Assembly (NCBI RefSeq): GCF_000801105.2 | Contig: NC_079512.1 | Coordinates: 2,480,263 to 2,544,262 of the forward strand | Reading direction: 5' to 3' | Source: Raphanus sativus | Lineage: Eukaryota > Streptophyta > Magnoliopsida > Brassicales > Brassicaceae | DNA length: 64,000 nt | Shown here: positions 12,489-22,861 of the stretch, piece after piece | Layout: each line of letters begins with the position of its first letter | How positions within the stretch are numbered: the first letter of the stretch is position 1 | Translations under genes and position numbers: made by a program | Notes under the pieces: model-generated | Database searches by the model: none | What the model was told of the DNA's origin: nothing | Seen by the model: only the letters and a program-made list of their open reading frames with translations

Positions 12489-12841
12489 CAGGTTTCTCCA
12501 GTTTCAAGCAGGGGCAATACAGCAATATTATATAAAAGACATGTGGAACAGTGAAAAGTTAGGGTAATTAGCTACTCAATGAATTATTAATTGTTTGATG
12601 GCTGTAGAGTGCAATTTCCCTTAATTTAACTTCAATATTTGTATGTACTTGGTGGATATAGAATTCATATGAGACTATGAAAACTAATAATAAAATAGGC
12701 TTTCTATTAAGTTTAAAACTGCAACTAATAATAAAATAGGATAACTATCCAAAACCAAATCAATAATAATAGAAAATATAATCAAAAATAGGTAAAAGTA
12801 GAATAGTAGCGGAAAATTTAAAGCCTGTTGGTACATAATCT

Positions 12842-13190
12842 TCATATAGGTAACCACCTAGCCACTTTTTCAAAATTTTCCTTCTTGATTCGAGTAGTGG
12901 TGCTTGTTTTGGTTACTGAGGTCTGATCAAACTCTTCCTCGAACATCTCGGTAGGTCCTCCTCTCGATTCTGCTTCAGATAGACCACTTGGATCACCTTG
13001 CTGCAACAACACGTCTTCCATTAACATAAGGGATCCCTGATTTTTAAAAGAAATAGAAACATTAGGTACCCAGAAGTCATAACTTGGAAATAAACTAAGC
13101 GAGGACAAAACAAAACACCATTCTACTTACTTCCGGTGCGGCTGAGATGACTATATTTTCTTGTTGAGAGTTACTAACGATTTGGTCCTG
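12842..13190 (-). pseudogene. 3' coding remnant of an unidentified gene
   Basis: Read on the minus strand, two exon-like pieces join well: one ending AAPE|GTAAGT (about 13130) and one after an ATCAG acceptor (about 13034). The second reads from GSLMLMEDVLLQQ through an acidic, Ser/Thr-rich tail to RWLPI and a stop at 12842. Charged low-complexity tails of this kind occur at the C-terminus of Helitron-type RPA1-like proteins in crucifers, but no OB-fold is visible upstream, so identity is only a suggestion. Confidence 0.3.
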
Positions 13191-13199
13191 AAAAGATAC

Positions 13200-15461
13200 A
13201 CAAAAAGTTGACACTAACTAATAATTCCAGCGGACTGAGTTCATTCGTAATGCACCGGAAGGAGTAAGAAAAGTCGTGGATGATATATATATCACTATCG
13301 AATAGGGTTTTACATTTTAAAGTTTGTGCATTGAATGTAATCAAATCAAATACATCTGTTAATCAAGCCAAATTAGACCTATAATGAAGGGAAAGAAAAA
13401 GTATTATTGGAACAGTAAAATTAAGTATGACCGATTTTTTTGCTAATTGTGTTTCAGGGATCTCCATATATATATCGACAATTAACATATAATTCAAATC
13501 ATTGATCGAAGATTATAAGATTTGTACGTTGATCATGTTTAGTTGACTGGCTACAATCACTTAAAATAGGCTGATAATCAAGAATCAAAAATATTTTTTT
13601 GGAATTTTATAATTAAGTTTAAAATATTTTGGTAACTGCGTGTTGATTTATCTCCATAAATAAACCTAATTATCAAATTATACCAATCAGCTAGGAGATA
13701 AATCAAAGCCATATTTCATATATATTCTGATTTGTATCTTGATCATTTTTACTTGATTGGCTTAAATCAAATTAAAATCAGGCAGTAATCAAACCAACAA
13801 ATCAAAGCCATTTTTCGATTGTGTGTTCATATGGAAATAACAGTAGGTCAGAATATTTGACTTAAGACATTTTTATATTTGATTTGAAAATGGCTTTGAT
13901 AAACTATAATCTATGTAATTGCATATGTACTAAAGAAAACGTTTTCGATTATATGGTTGTTGTTAACAAAATTTAAAAAATTTGGTAACTTCGTGTTTGT
14001 TTAAAAATTTTCTTAGAGGTTTAAATTGTATGTTTTTGTTTTTAAAAAAATAAGAGTTATATGTATCAAATTCAAACGTTTTGTTGTAAAGCATTACTTA
14101 TAGAGGATCCTTGATTAGTAACTTTTAAAAACATAACGAACCATATGAATCAAATTAAAATGAGCCAGTAATGCATTGGTGATCTATATATACTATACTT
14201 CCCAAGTATAATCTTGTTTTTCATCAAGGATATGTAACTTTTTAAAACATAACGAACCATAGGAATCATATAATTTTATTTCTCATAGAAAAAGTATAGT
14301 TTTGATTGAGGTATCATGACAAATCCTCAAATCCTCAACAAATAAGTCACGTTGTGTCAAGCAATAGTCTTATCGTAACATATATTTTGTCAAAACGTGC
14401 ATGTGCATAACATAAATCACTCCATCCCAACGTGATTGGGGTACAAATGTTTCCATAAGTGGAACATAGTAACTGTCGGAAGGTTTTGGTTCATAAAATG
14501 AGACATATAATATATGATCATTAGAGTGTCATTAGAGGTAAATATTCTGAGGAAGGATGGGCTTTTAAGAAAATGCTCTAAGGTGGAGTGTGATGATGAC
14601 ACCTAAGCAATGGCATGATTGTAAATCACACATGACTATAAGGTGAGTTTCAAAGTGCTTTCCTCAAATAATAGAAATGTGATGTCACAGAGAGTTTTTA
14701 TAACTATAGTAACTAAAAACTAAGAATATGCCTCAAATATAAAAAAGTGTAAGAAATATCGCTAATCATATCAATTAAGCCTAACAACTAGGTGGTGATT
14801 GAGTTATTACGGAAATATTGCGATTTGATTAGGGACTGAATCCTAAATCAATCATGCTTTGCGGAAAGATTGCGATCATGATTTCCTCAACTTTTAAATC
14901 GATGAAATCATAATTATTCATGATTTGCGAGATTTCATATTCAATAGTGGCATTTTTTGGAATATGATTATGGTTGTATCATAAAAAAAAAATTACGATA
15001 AATTTGAATAAAGTGGCGAAATAATTATGATTTCATCGTAAATCATGAAATCACTTTTGAATCATCTTATAATATAGATATACTTCTTTTATATATATAT
15101 ATGTGTTCTTACAACAAAAATATATTTAAGATGTAGCAAACATATGAATCATAAAGAAATTAAATATTATAAGCTAAAACATATATAAGATGTAGCAAAT
15201 ATATTATTTTTATATTTTATGTTTATCGTAATTTAAAAGAAGTATACATTATGTTATTGTCAGAAAGAATACATCACCAAAATATAAAAGAAGTATATAG
15301 TATGTTATTGTCTGTATAAACATAAAATATAAAAGAGACATATAAAAGTAACATTTCCTGCGAGCATTATAACTTCTGTATAAACATAAAATATATAAAC
15401 ATAAAATATAAGATATAGTTTATGGTTTAGCATGAACGTAAAGCATTGGACATTAAAAATA
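13200..15461. other. Gene-free AT-rich stretch with one MITE-like fragment
   Basis: No gene. At about 14520-14600 the words AGAGGTAAATATTCT and GGATGGGCTTTT match the duplicated 169-bp unit at 22260-22597, so a related small repeat sits here too. Around 14800-15060 there are many ATGATTTC/GAAATCAT words in both orientations without definable ends. Confidence 0.45.
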
Positions 15462-15467
15462 GAATTA

Positions 15468-15533
15468 AACGCTCAGGTACTCCTGCCCGAAAAAAAAGAG
15501 CTGAGATACTCCTGCCCGAAACTGCCCAGATTT
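15468..15533 (+). repeat. Left terminal/subterminal repeats of the composite element
   Basis: The terminal word CGCTCAGGTACTCCTGCCCG is repeated about 30 bp inward as GCTGAGATACTCCTGCCCG, followed by a third partial CTGCCC. Tandem words at the border are what a transposase-binding subterminal region would look like. Confidence 0.45.
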
Positions 15534-16200
15534 AGAATTAAATAATTCTTTATTTAAATACGAAAATTTATTAAAAGACCACATGACCAACAGAAACTTG
15601 CATAATTACAACCCAACCAGAACCATTTCGCGGACCATCCAGACCCGATCTATGAAATTCGGATATCTTTCTCTGTAACTTTCGAAATCTTTGTAAGAAT
15701 TGGTGTGATTGTAAATATTGGTGAAACTGTACATCGTAATAAATCATCAACAATATTCTGTATATAATACTAAGTTGAACTAAATTTAACTAAATCGCAC
15801 TTTTAAATTTCAAATGTTTTATTATGTTTTTTTTTTGGACAGAGTTGTTGTTATTGATATATTTATTGAATTTTGAATTTAAAAAATAGTTTATATGATA
15901 TAAATAGATTTTGGCCAAACTTAGAAATGTTGTACATATTTAATAAAAGTAGAAATGTTGTAAAAAGTAGAAATGTTGTAAGAGTTGATAAAACTAATCT
16001 CCAAATGGCTAGTGAAGTTTATTTGTTAAAATAAAAGTAGAAATGTAGTTAATTTGTTAATGATATATTGAAGTTAAAATATACAAAGATTAGTTTATAG
16101 AGAGAAACTAGAGGATTGAAACTAGAGACATTACATTATGTCAAACATAGTGAAAGTAGATAAAACTACATGCCATAAACTCGAGAAATAAACACCACAA

Positions 16201-16917
16201 CTAATCTTCAATTGGCCAGTTGGCAGCTGTCAAGTGAATTTCATTGCAGAAGTCCCAAACTTCACATTGCCAGAAACAACGATCGCACTTCCACTGTGTT
16301 ATTGATCCATTATAGGAGACTACAAACACCGGTTCTTCTATTGCGGAGCACCAGCAATCATTTGAGAAGATGAGATTCTTTATTCTTTCAAGTAGTGACA
16401 TAAACTCTTGAGGTTTGTCGTAACCCCAATGGCCTGAGGGTAGATCAGTCTGGATCATACAATTCATCCGATGAACAAACTCACGACTAAAGTTAGGATA
16501 TTTGTGAAACAACCCTCCATCATCTACACTAAACGCTAAGTTCAGCATTCCATCTACAAACTTGGCTAACTCCAATCCTCTCTCAGCAGCAAGATGGATT
16601 TTCTCTCTTCCTTCATCAAGTAAATGAAGTTGAAAGAACTCATGCATACCTCGTAGGTAGATGGCCTCTGGATTACCGGCTTGGTAGTACCTAAGTCGGA
16701 ATGTTCTTACAGCATTAACCTCATTAATCCAATCATTAAAGCCAATGAGATTAGCAGATTGGTAGAAGTAGTCGTCTCTGCCTATTTGATTGAACCCGGA
16801 GAAAGCAATTCTAGCACTACCGAAGTCCCAGATGTGGTTTGTTGCTACCTTTGAGAGAATCTTATGGAGGATGGAAGGAGGGACATATTCCAAGTTGAAG
16901 TTCGACATAGAGTACAA
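16201..16917 (-). CDS. F-box-like protein of the At1g67623/At2g35280 type
   Basis: Single-exon gene, 238 aa. The N-terminus (about residues 8-50, LEYVPPSILHKILSKVA then a degenerate tail) is a weak F-box. The middle, GNPEAIYLRGMHEFF (about residues 81-95) followed by an Ala/Gly-rich helical stretch, is the hallmark of the Brassicaceae family to which putative F-box proteins At1g67623 and At2g35280 belong. The C-terminal third is Trp/Cys-rich (CDRCFWQCEVWDFC), as in that family. F-box proteins serve as substrate adaptors of SCF ubiquitin ligases, but with this weak F-box binding to SKP1 is doubtful. A second in-frame Met at residue 4 could be the start. It lies near the left end of the composite element and is intact. 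Confidence 0.65.
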   Translation of the reverse strand: MYSMSNFNLEYVPPSILHKILSKVATNHIWDFGSARIAFSGFNQIGRDDYFYQSANLIGFNDWINEVNAVRTFRLRYYQAGNPEAIYLRGMHEFFQLHLLDEGREKIHLAAERGLELAKFVDGMLNLAFSVDDGGLFHKYPNFSREFVHRMNCMIQTDLPSGHWGYDKPQEFMSLLERIKNLIFSNDCWCSAIEEPVFVVSYNGSITQWKCDRCFWQCEVWDFCNEIHLTAANWPIED

Positions 16918-17040
16918 GGATGATGAAAAACTTGAGAGATATTCGTTTAATCGAGTAAATGGAAAGATTTACGTGTTATTTATAATAGAGATAAGATTGC
17001 ATTTACTATCCCACTTAAGGGTGTGATTTGATAGACGGCT

Positions 17041-17705
17041 TAAGACACGACTTCTCACTGCAAGTACAGGGAATAAGAACAGGTGTGTTTGAATAAGTGA
17101 AACTATGTAAAAAACATTAGGTGAGAAAAAAATGTCGTTTCAAAGCAACACTACACGACTTCTCACGCACGTTTCGGACTGCAACAGTCGTATGTCAAGG
17201 AAAAATTTAGTGAAACTAAGTGATTTTTGATTGTCTAAATTTATGAAACTAAGAAAAATTTAGTCTAGTTATATAGAACTATTTAAGAATTAACAAATTT
17301 AGATATTCTATTGTTTTATATTTTGCAAAACTCTAAATAGAAGCAGAATCGAAAAATTAATTATACGGAGTGGATTATTTAATGATAACAAACAGTATAA
17401 GAAATAATAATTGAAATATTTAGTTTGAGAAAAATCTGTCATTTCATGATTTATGACCTGATTTATAGCGTCGTGACCTTTGATATTTGCAACGCTACAC
17501 GACTTCTCACGCACGCTTCTGACAGTTTAAGTGAAACTAACTGATATTAATTGTCTAAATTTATGAAACTAAGTAAAATTATATTGAATTTATAGTGTAA
17601 ATATATGGAACTATGTAAAAATTAAAAAAAATTAGGTATTATATTGTTTTATATTTTGAAAATTAATATAATATTATGGATTATTTACTTTTTTGGTAGG
17701 ATTAT
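17041..17705. repeat. Internal direct repeats inside the composite element
   Basis: The word ACACGACTTCTCAC occurs at about 17046, 17154 and 17496. After the last two, about 150 bp follow in parallel (GTCTAAATTTATGAAACTAAG, then an ATTGTTTTATATTTTG word). This is a diverged duplication of roughly 170 bp, 340 bp apart. Confidence 0.55.
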
Positions 17706-18018
17706 GAATTATTTACTGAGCAAGCAATAAAAAAGATCATAAAAATGGTTGAGAAAAATCCAGTAATTAATGGTATTGATGGACAGAGGAGAGAGTAATT
17801 AATCGATTGAAAAAGTCTCTAATAATAATCATTACACTCGCAACTCTACACTTGCATTGAAACCAAACGTGAAACGTCACAACGCTACACCGAGTTAGTT
17901 AAACTACACAACTCTAGAATCATCACCATTGCATTTAGTTAAACTCCAACTCTGCAAATTCTCTCATTTCATCTCATATCCGAGTTCTATCTTCTCTTCT
18001 CTCATCTCTACAAACAAG

Positions 18019-19195
18019 ATGACAGACTACTACAATAAGCTTTCCCAGATTTCTGAGGCTTCTTATAACCCCGACGTCAAGGCTTGGCGTTTCAGAGTCA
18101 AAGTACACAGGGTCTACCCTCTCTATTCCTCGGTTACCAACAGGGTTATGCCTTTCTATTCCTATGTCCTAGTAGATGAAGATGTAAGTGTTTTTTCATC
18201 ATCTCTCAAGTTTTTCATCATCTCTCAAGTTTTTCATCATCATTTAACTTGATCCTTGTACTTTATTTATGTAGGGGTGCAAGATGGAGATGACCGTTTA
18301 TGGGGATTATGAAAGTTTTAGAGGCCTCGAAAACAAGGAGGGAGAATGGGTGGAAATCTTTCGGGTAGGAGTTGAACGTTCCTATGTAGGTTTCAATGCA
18401 ACTAACTCTCGGTTCAGACTAACTGCTTCGCCACTCACACAAGTCCGCATGATCGATCCTCTGAACAATCGGCTTTTCATGGACTTCAAGAACATCCATG
18501 CAATCCCTCACATGTCCCACAGGGAACGAAACTATCCCATAGGTATGAATGCTGCTAAAATAAATATATTCACATATAGTCACATATTTAGTTTCAGAAC
18601 TTTGTATGACTCTGTAGATGTAAGTGAAACTAAGTGAAACGAACTGATTTAGTTGAGTTACACTTATATGGTAGATACAATTGGAGTGGTCTTCAATACG
18701 GAAGCCCGTTTCGATGACCCTGCAAGACCAACGGTGATTTTTTACATAAGGGACAACATGTAAGTAGAAAGTAACATATGATCCAAGCAAAATTTATTTA
18801 TATTGTAATTGACACACGTTTTCTTTATTCTGAATAGTGACATTCAGATTAAATGTGTGGCAACTGGCAAGCAGGCCTATGTCTTCCGGGATGGTCTTGA
18901 AAATGTGGAAGGTAGACAAGTGATTGTGACCCTTAAGATGTGGAATGTCTGCAACTGTTGGAGTAAGTGTAATTTCTGTGGCTAGTTTTGAATATGATAG
19001 TGGACTAAAACGTTTACTAAAATCATTTACATTAATACATATTTATTTGATCCTCCTGATCTATGGCTTGAGACCGAAGGTGGACTTTCAGACTTCAGGT
19101 TCAATCCGCGTTTGACCGAGGTTGAGGACTTCAGGCAGTCTCTACTAAACAGCGACCCTTATGTTCAAAAATATGGGATTGAAGGTCTTGTGTAA
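18019..19195 (+). CDS. OB-fold (DUF223/RPA1-like) protein gene
   Basis: Multi-exon gene: 18019-18183, 18275-18542, 18675-18759, 18838-18962, then a last exon ending at TAA 19193-19195. Exons 1-4 have clean GT/AG borders and one frame. The product begins MTDYYNKLSQISEASYNPD, contains WRFRVKVHRVYPLY (first OB-fold strand region) and later IQIKCVATGKQAYVFRDG and VIVTLKMWNVCNCW, the pattern of the crucifer family related to the large subunit of replication protein A (single-stranded DNA binding). The last exon reads LFDPPDLWLETEGGLSDF to YGIEGLV, but I see no AG acceptor before it (first in-frame codon near 19043), so that junction is unsettled and the gene may be damaged. A 5' UTR with no intron is assumed. 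Related OB-fold genes are often carried by transposons in this family. Confidence 0.6.
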
Positions 19196-19229
19196 ATCGT
19201 GTTGTTCTCACTGTTATGATCTTGTGAAA

Positions 19230-19362
19230 ATCTCGTTGTTTCAACTTGTTTCACTTAATCTCACTTGTTTGAACTTTTGGTTTCACTCAATCTCACTTGT
19301 TTCAACTTTTGGTTTCACTTAATCCCTTGTTCCAACTTCTGGCTTAACTTAATCCTCTGTTC
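19230..19362 (+). repeat. ~32-bp tandem repeat after the OB-fold gene
   Basis: About four imperfect units of CACTTGTTTCAACTTTTGG followed by TTTCACTTAATC. It probably lies in or just after the 3' UTR of the OB-fold gene. Confidence 0.6.
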
Positions 19363-19439
19363 GACTTTTTCGTATAAATAGGTCAGATATTGTGTTAGTT
19401 TCACTTTCTCAATTGTCTAACATACTAAAAATAATAGAC

Positions 19440-19590
19440 ACTTTTTCGATAGATCAAACCACATGGTTGTTCAACTTCGCATAACTTAGAAAAACATAGC
19501 TTAGCAATAACAGTTACTTTTTCGATAGATCAAACAACATGGTTGTTCAACTTCGCATAACTTAAAAAAACATAGCTTAGCAATAACAGC
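19440..19590 (+). repeat. 76-bp tandem duplication
   Basis: Two nearly identical copies (19440-19515, 19516-19590) starting ACTTTTTCGATAGATCAAAC and ending TTAGCAATAACAG, with about three differences. Confidence 0.8.
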
Positions 19591-19626
19591 TAGTTCTAGG
19601 AATCGGAATTCTCTTAGGAATTTCAA

Positions 19627-20101
19627 TTACTTTTTGTACATCATAATTCCTAGAACTAAAACGATGGTAAGAAGAACACAACCTCCTGATATCTTTATCA
19701 TGGGAATCTTTTTGGGACCTTCGCGGATATCTCCTTCGTTCCTTATTGTTGCTTTGAGACTCTGAACTTCTTCTTCGAGTATTCGAACTTGGTAGTCCAG
19801 CTGCTGTATCTCATCGGTGAAGGCTTCATCAACCCATTTGAAGACATGATTGTCGTTCTCGAGCTACATGATTTTTTTTCAAAACGAGTAAGCGTGATTC
19901 ATAAGCGTTCCATATGTAAACAACAAACGGATGTACCCTCTGTGAAGCCGCAGAGAGACACCGATAATACCGGCGATATGGGTTTTGATTGCTTCTGGAG
20001 ATGAGCTCGGTGACGCCCACCCCGCACCAACACCTACTAGGTATCCCCGGAGTTCGTACCCGTCTCCGACCACCGGTCGTGGATGATGAAGCGGCAGACA
20101 T
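19627..20101 (-). CDS. GRF-type zinc-finger protein with coiled coil and membrane tail
   Basis: Two exons on the minus strand: 20101-19937 and 19863-19627, joined over a 73-bp intron (GTACAT...TGTAG), giving 133 aa. Residues 19-48 (GIPSRCWCG ... NPYRRYYRC) are a GRF zinc finger: Cys-x-Cys, then a basic NPxRRYYRC end. After the junction the protein continues LENDNHVFKWVDEAF, the usual continuation in plant GRF proteins, then a short coiled coil (about 75-100) and a C-terminal hydrophobic helix (GCVLLTIVLVLGIMMY) ending in two lysines. Such proteins are numerous in Brassica and of unknown role; GRF domains bind nucleic acid in other proteins. The tail suggests anchoring in an endomembrane. It is intact and lies in the composite element, transcribed towards the OB-fold gene. 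An upstream ATG in another frame at 20184 is not part of it. Confidence 0.75.
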
Positions 20102-20905
20102 CTAGGTTTTTGGGAGGGGAGGGAGTGAGGTCGAGGAGAGAGAGGAGAGAGATTTAGGGAAGAGAGAGAAAATGAAGATAGCAAATGGGGAAAACCTAAA
20201 AAAGGGTGTTTAATACTTCGATTGAACGATTCTGGGGTTTTAGTAAATTGGGAAGAGGGAAATTAGAAATTCGAAAAGCTGAGCGGGAAAATTAATCCCA
20301 GGGTTTTTTCTGTTGTAAGTTTCACCAAGTACTCAGTTTTACAGAAAGCGTCAAAGTTGCACTTTTTAATTATTTCTATTTATCTTAGTTATACTCTACT
20401 TAAATTAATGATTTTGTGGTTATACCAATGCAATTATGTTTCCTAAGTTCATTTCCCATACGATCACGTACATATAAACTTGATTTCGTGCCATAGAGTT
20501 ATCAAATCTAACTCAGTCAGTTTCAGCGATAAAGCTATGACAACACATTGTATTTCCTATACGATTGCTACGAGCAATGAGATGGAATTTTAATAATTTT
20601 AATAATTCTTATTAAATCATAATTAACGTAACACTACTAGTAAACTAAAAGCGTACTACTTCCATGACTTATAAAATTAAATTAAAAACTTTAGAATTTA
20701 CAATCATATTATTCAGTTTACATAACGTAGTTATACCAGTTTCACTTAGTTATACAACACACAAATAAAATTTATTTCACCTCACAACGTTCCCATATGA
20801 TAAAAACACCAAAACCGAAAGTGAAAGGCAAACATCAAAACAGAAAGTGAAAGGCTTAGTACTTAATTTAGAACATAATTTACATCAAAACTGAAACCGA
20901 AAGGT

Positions 20906-21409
20906 TTACAACATACTCTTCTTCTGTTTCTTGTGGGGATGTTCATCGTCCTCCAAACCTGTTCCCACATTTTCTTCTTCTCCATATCCACTCTCACGCT
21001 CACAATAGTTCCTACTACAAGAGATCTCTCCAACTCTCGACAGTTGCTCGGTTATTTGAACTATTTGTAATTCTTCGGTGTCCTCCACATGCAAAATACT
21101 TCTCCTTTCCTCTCTATCCACTGATGTTAGATAAACAAACACATCTTCATCATCCAAAATATATGATTGTCTCTTAGGTTCCACTACCAATGGAATGTAA
21201 CCCAAATTGAGCCTCTTCGTAAACGGATCTATTCCGATCTTCCTGCATATCCTCTCTTTCAACAACGAATAAGTGATCTCCTCCAACGATGATGTATTAA
21301 AGGATATAGCATACAAACGAGCATCGGTTGGAATCCATTCATAATCATCTCCATCCTTAGAATAATGTCCATCATAATCAAAGTGTATGTTCGTCGAAAA
21401 TGGACACAT
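20906..21409 (-). CDS. PB1-like, MULE-associated protein
   Basis: Open frame of 167 codons starting at ATG 21409. A TTTATTGCAG acceptor two bases before it suggests an intron in the 5' leader, so I prefer this Met to the one six codons upstream. Residues 1-90 (NIHFDYDGHY ... YEWIP ... KERICRKIGID ... YIPLVVEPKRQSYILDDEDVFVYL) look like the PB1-like domain found at the N-terminus of plant MuDR-type transposases and their stand-alone relatives. The rest is an acidic linker with a basic end (PHKKQKKSML), possibly a nuclear signal. No MULE catalytic or SWIM domain follows. It is the best hint that the surrounding element is Mutator-related. Confidence 0.5.
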   Translation of the reverse strand: MCPFSTNIHFDYDGHYSKDGDDYEWIPTDARLYAISFNTSSLEEITYSLLKERICRKIGIDPFTKRLNLGYIPLVVEPKRQSYILDDEDVFVYLTSVDREERRSILHVEDTEELQIVQITEQLSRVGEISCSRNYCERESGYGEEENVGTGLEDDEHPHKKQKKSML

Positions 21410-22083
21410 TGTCTGCAATAAAAACATTTAACCACTTAAAGTTATACTTGTTTTTTCAGTTATACCATTCACGTTATACTTGGTTACACAGTTACACCAT
21501 CAAAGTTATACTTCGTTATACTTGGTTATACCATGTCACAGAGTTGTGTCAGTAACCAATTACTGATAAGCAAGCAAGAACGTCTAATCTTCGATTGAAT
21601 CATCATAATACCCGACATTCAATCATTCCTTTCCGATCCTCGATTAGTTCATGAAACCCAAATGAATAAGAATTTTTCAATTTCCGATCCTCGATTAGTT
21701 CATGAAACCCAAATGAATAAGAATTTTTCAATTAAAACTATAAATTTGGAGTCGAGTCTTCAATTCAAAACCAAATTGTTATCAGCTTTGATTCCCGACA
21801 TTCAATTATGAGTTCGTCTATGGTGAGATACATACCCTGTATAACGGAATTAATAGCTCGATGATCCAGCATCCAAGCGACGAGATCGAGTTCGATTGCG
21901 AGGAAGAACAAAGAGGGAGGGAATGACGAAGTAAAGGAAGTATCGAGTATTCTATCGAGTCGATTCCGAGTCGACTTGGGAGAGGCGAGTGGAGGAGAGG
22001 AGAGAGAGATGAGAGTGGATCGATTTCGATTAATTTATGAGATTCTTAATTTATTCATTAAATTGGTCAGGGGTATTTTAGAT

Positions 22084-22191
22084 ATTAACCACATTCTTCA
22101 AGAGTATGAAAATAGATAAGAGTATAGCAGATCACATAAGAGTATGGTAGATCACTTTTTGCCTCATTAAGAGTACCTGAGCACTTAACCC
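22084..22191. repeat. Right subterminal repeats of the composite element
   Basis: Four copies of AAGAGTAT/AAGAGTAC occur at about 22100, 22119, 22139 and 22169, two of them inside the longer repeat TAAGAGTATRGYAGATCAC. The terminal 21 bp (GAGTACCTGAGCACTTAACCC) mirror the left end. Confidence 0.5.
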
Positions 22192-22259
22192 TTAAAAATA
22201 AACACATCACGTAAAGCACATCACGTAAAGCACATTATAACAAATGTATTAATAAGATA

Positions 22260-22597
22260 TGTCCATTAGAATGACATGAGAGGTAAATATTCTAAGTAAG
22301 GATGAGCTTTTGAAAAAATGGTGTGAGGTGAAATATGGAGTTACCATATAGGAAATGACACACATGTAATAAACACATGAGCAAAAGGTTAAATTGATTA
22401 GTGGTCTCCTCAAATAATAGTAAGGGGATGTCCATTAGAATGGCATGAGAGGTAAATATTCTAAATAAGGATGGGCTTTTGAAAAAATGATGTGAGGTAA
22501 AATATGGAGTTGTCATATAGGAAATGACACACATGTAATAAACACATGAGCAAAATGTTAAATTGATTAGTGATCTCTTCAAATAATAGTAAGGGGA
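22260..22597. repeat. 169-bp tandem duplication (MITE-like)
   Basis: Two copies with about 93-95% identity by eye start TGTCCATTAGAATG and end near AATAATAGTAAGGGGA. The first copy's start and the second's end are not inverted repeats, so the element type is unclear. A 15-bp tandem (ACATCACGTAAAGC) precedes it at 22203-22232. A related fragment lies at about 14520-14700. Confidence 0.7.
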
Positions 22598-22861
22598 TTT
22601 TCTTTGTAGGTAAGAAAGTAGAAATAATAATTTTTTTTTTAAAAATGTAATGTAATGTAATGTGTCTTGAATATTATGATGCTATTCCAAATAGGAATAT
22701 CCCGGTGGGATGATACACTTTCGATTAGATATACTTTCTCCTTTCTTCACTATATACTTTTATTCTATCTCCCGGCGACCGAGATAGAATAGATCGGTTG
22801 CTGCTTTGTAGAGTGTGAGATCAAAACACCTGGTAGGATCCCTGTGTCTGTTATTGAGACG

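Larger units (their letters stand above)
10728..12622. repeat. Degenerate ~1.9-kb repeat, copy B
   Basis: Begins GGGTGAATTTGCGAGATGG and ends near GGCTGTAGAGTGCAATTTCCC, parallel to copy A. Its telomere-like part is expanded into a local tandem array (separate entry). The 3' third carries an open frame at 12144-12488 that copy A lacks. Confidence 0.45.
15462..22191. mobile_element. Probable 6.7-kb composite (MULE-like) element with four cargo genes
   Basis: The left end GAATTAAACGCTCAGGTACTC and the reverse complement of the right end (beginning GGGTTAAGTGCTCAGGTACTC) share GCTCAGGTACTC plus TTAA and a leading G. Directly outside both ends is the 9-bp word TTAAAAATA (15453-15461 and 22192-22200), the target size of Mutator-like elements. 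Repeated words lie just inside each end. Between them are an F-box-like gene (-), an OB-fold gene (+), a GRF zinc-finger gene (-) and a PB1-like gene (-). No transposase catalytic domain was found. The AT-rich target word could coincide by chance, so the boundaries are an inference. Confidence 0.5.

Noticed and set aside
20004..20184. Alternative start of the GRF gene at 20184 in another frame
   Set aside because: Ser/Pro/Leu-rich frame from leader sequence; the zinc-finger frame starts at 20101 and joins properly to exon 2.
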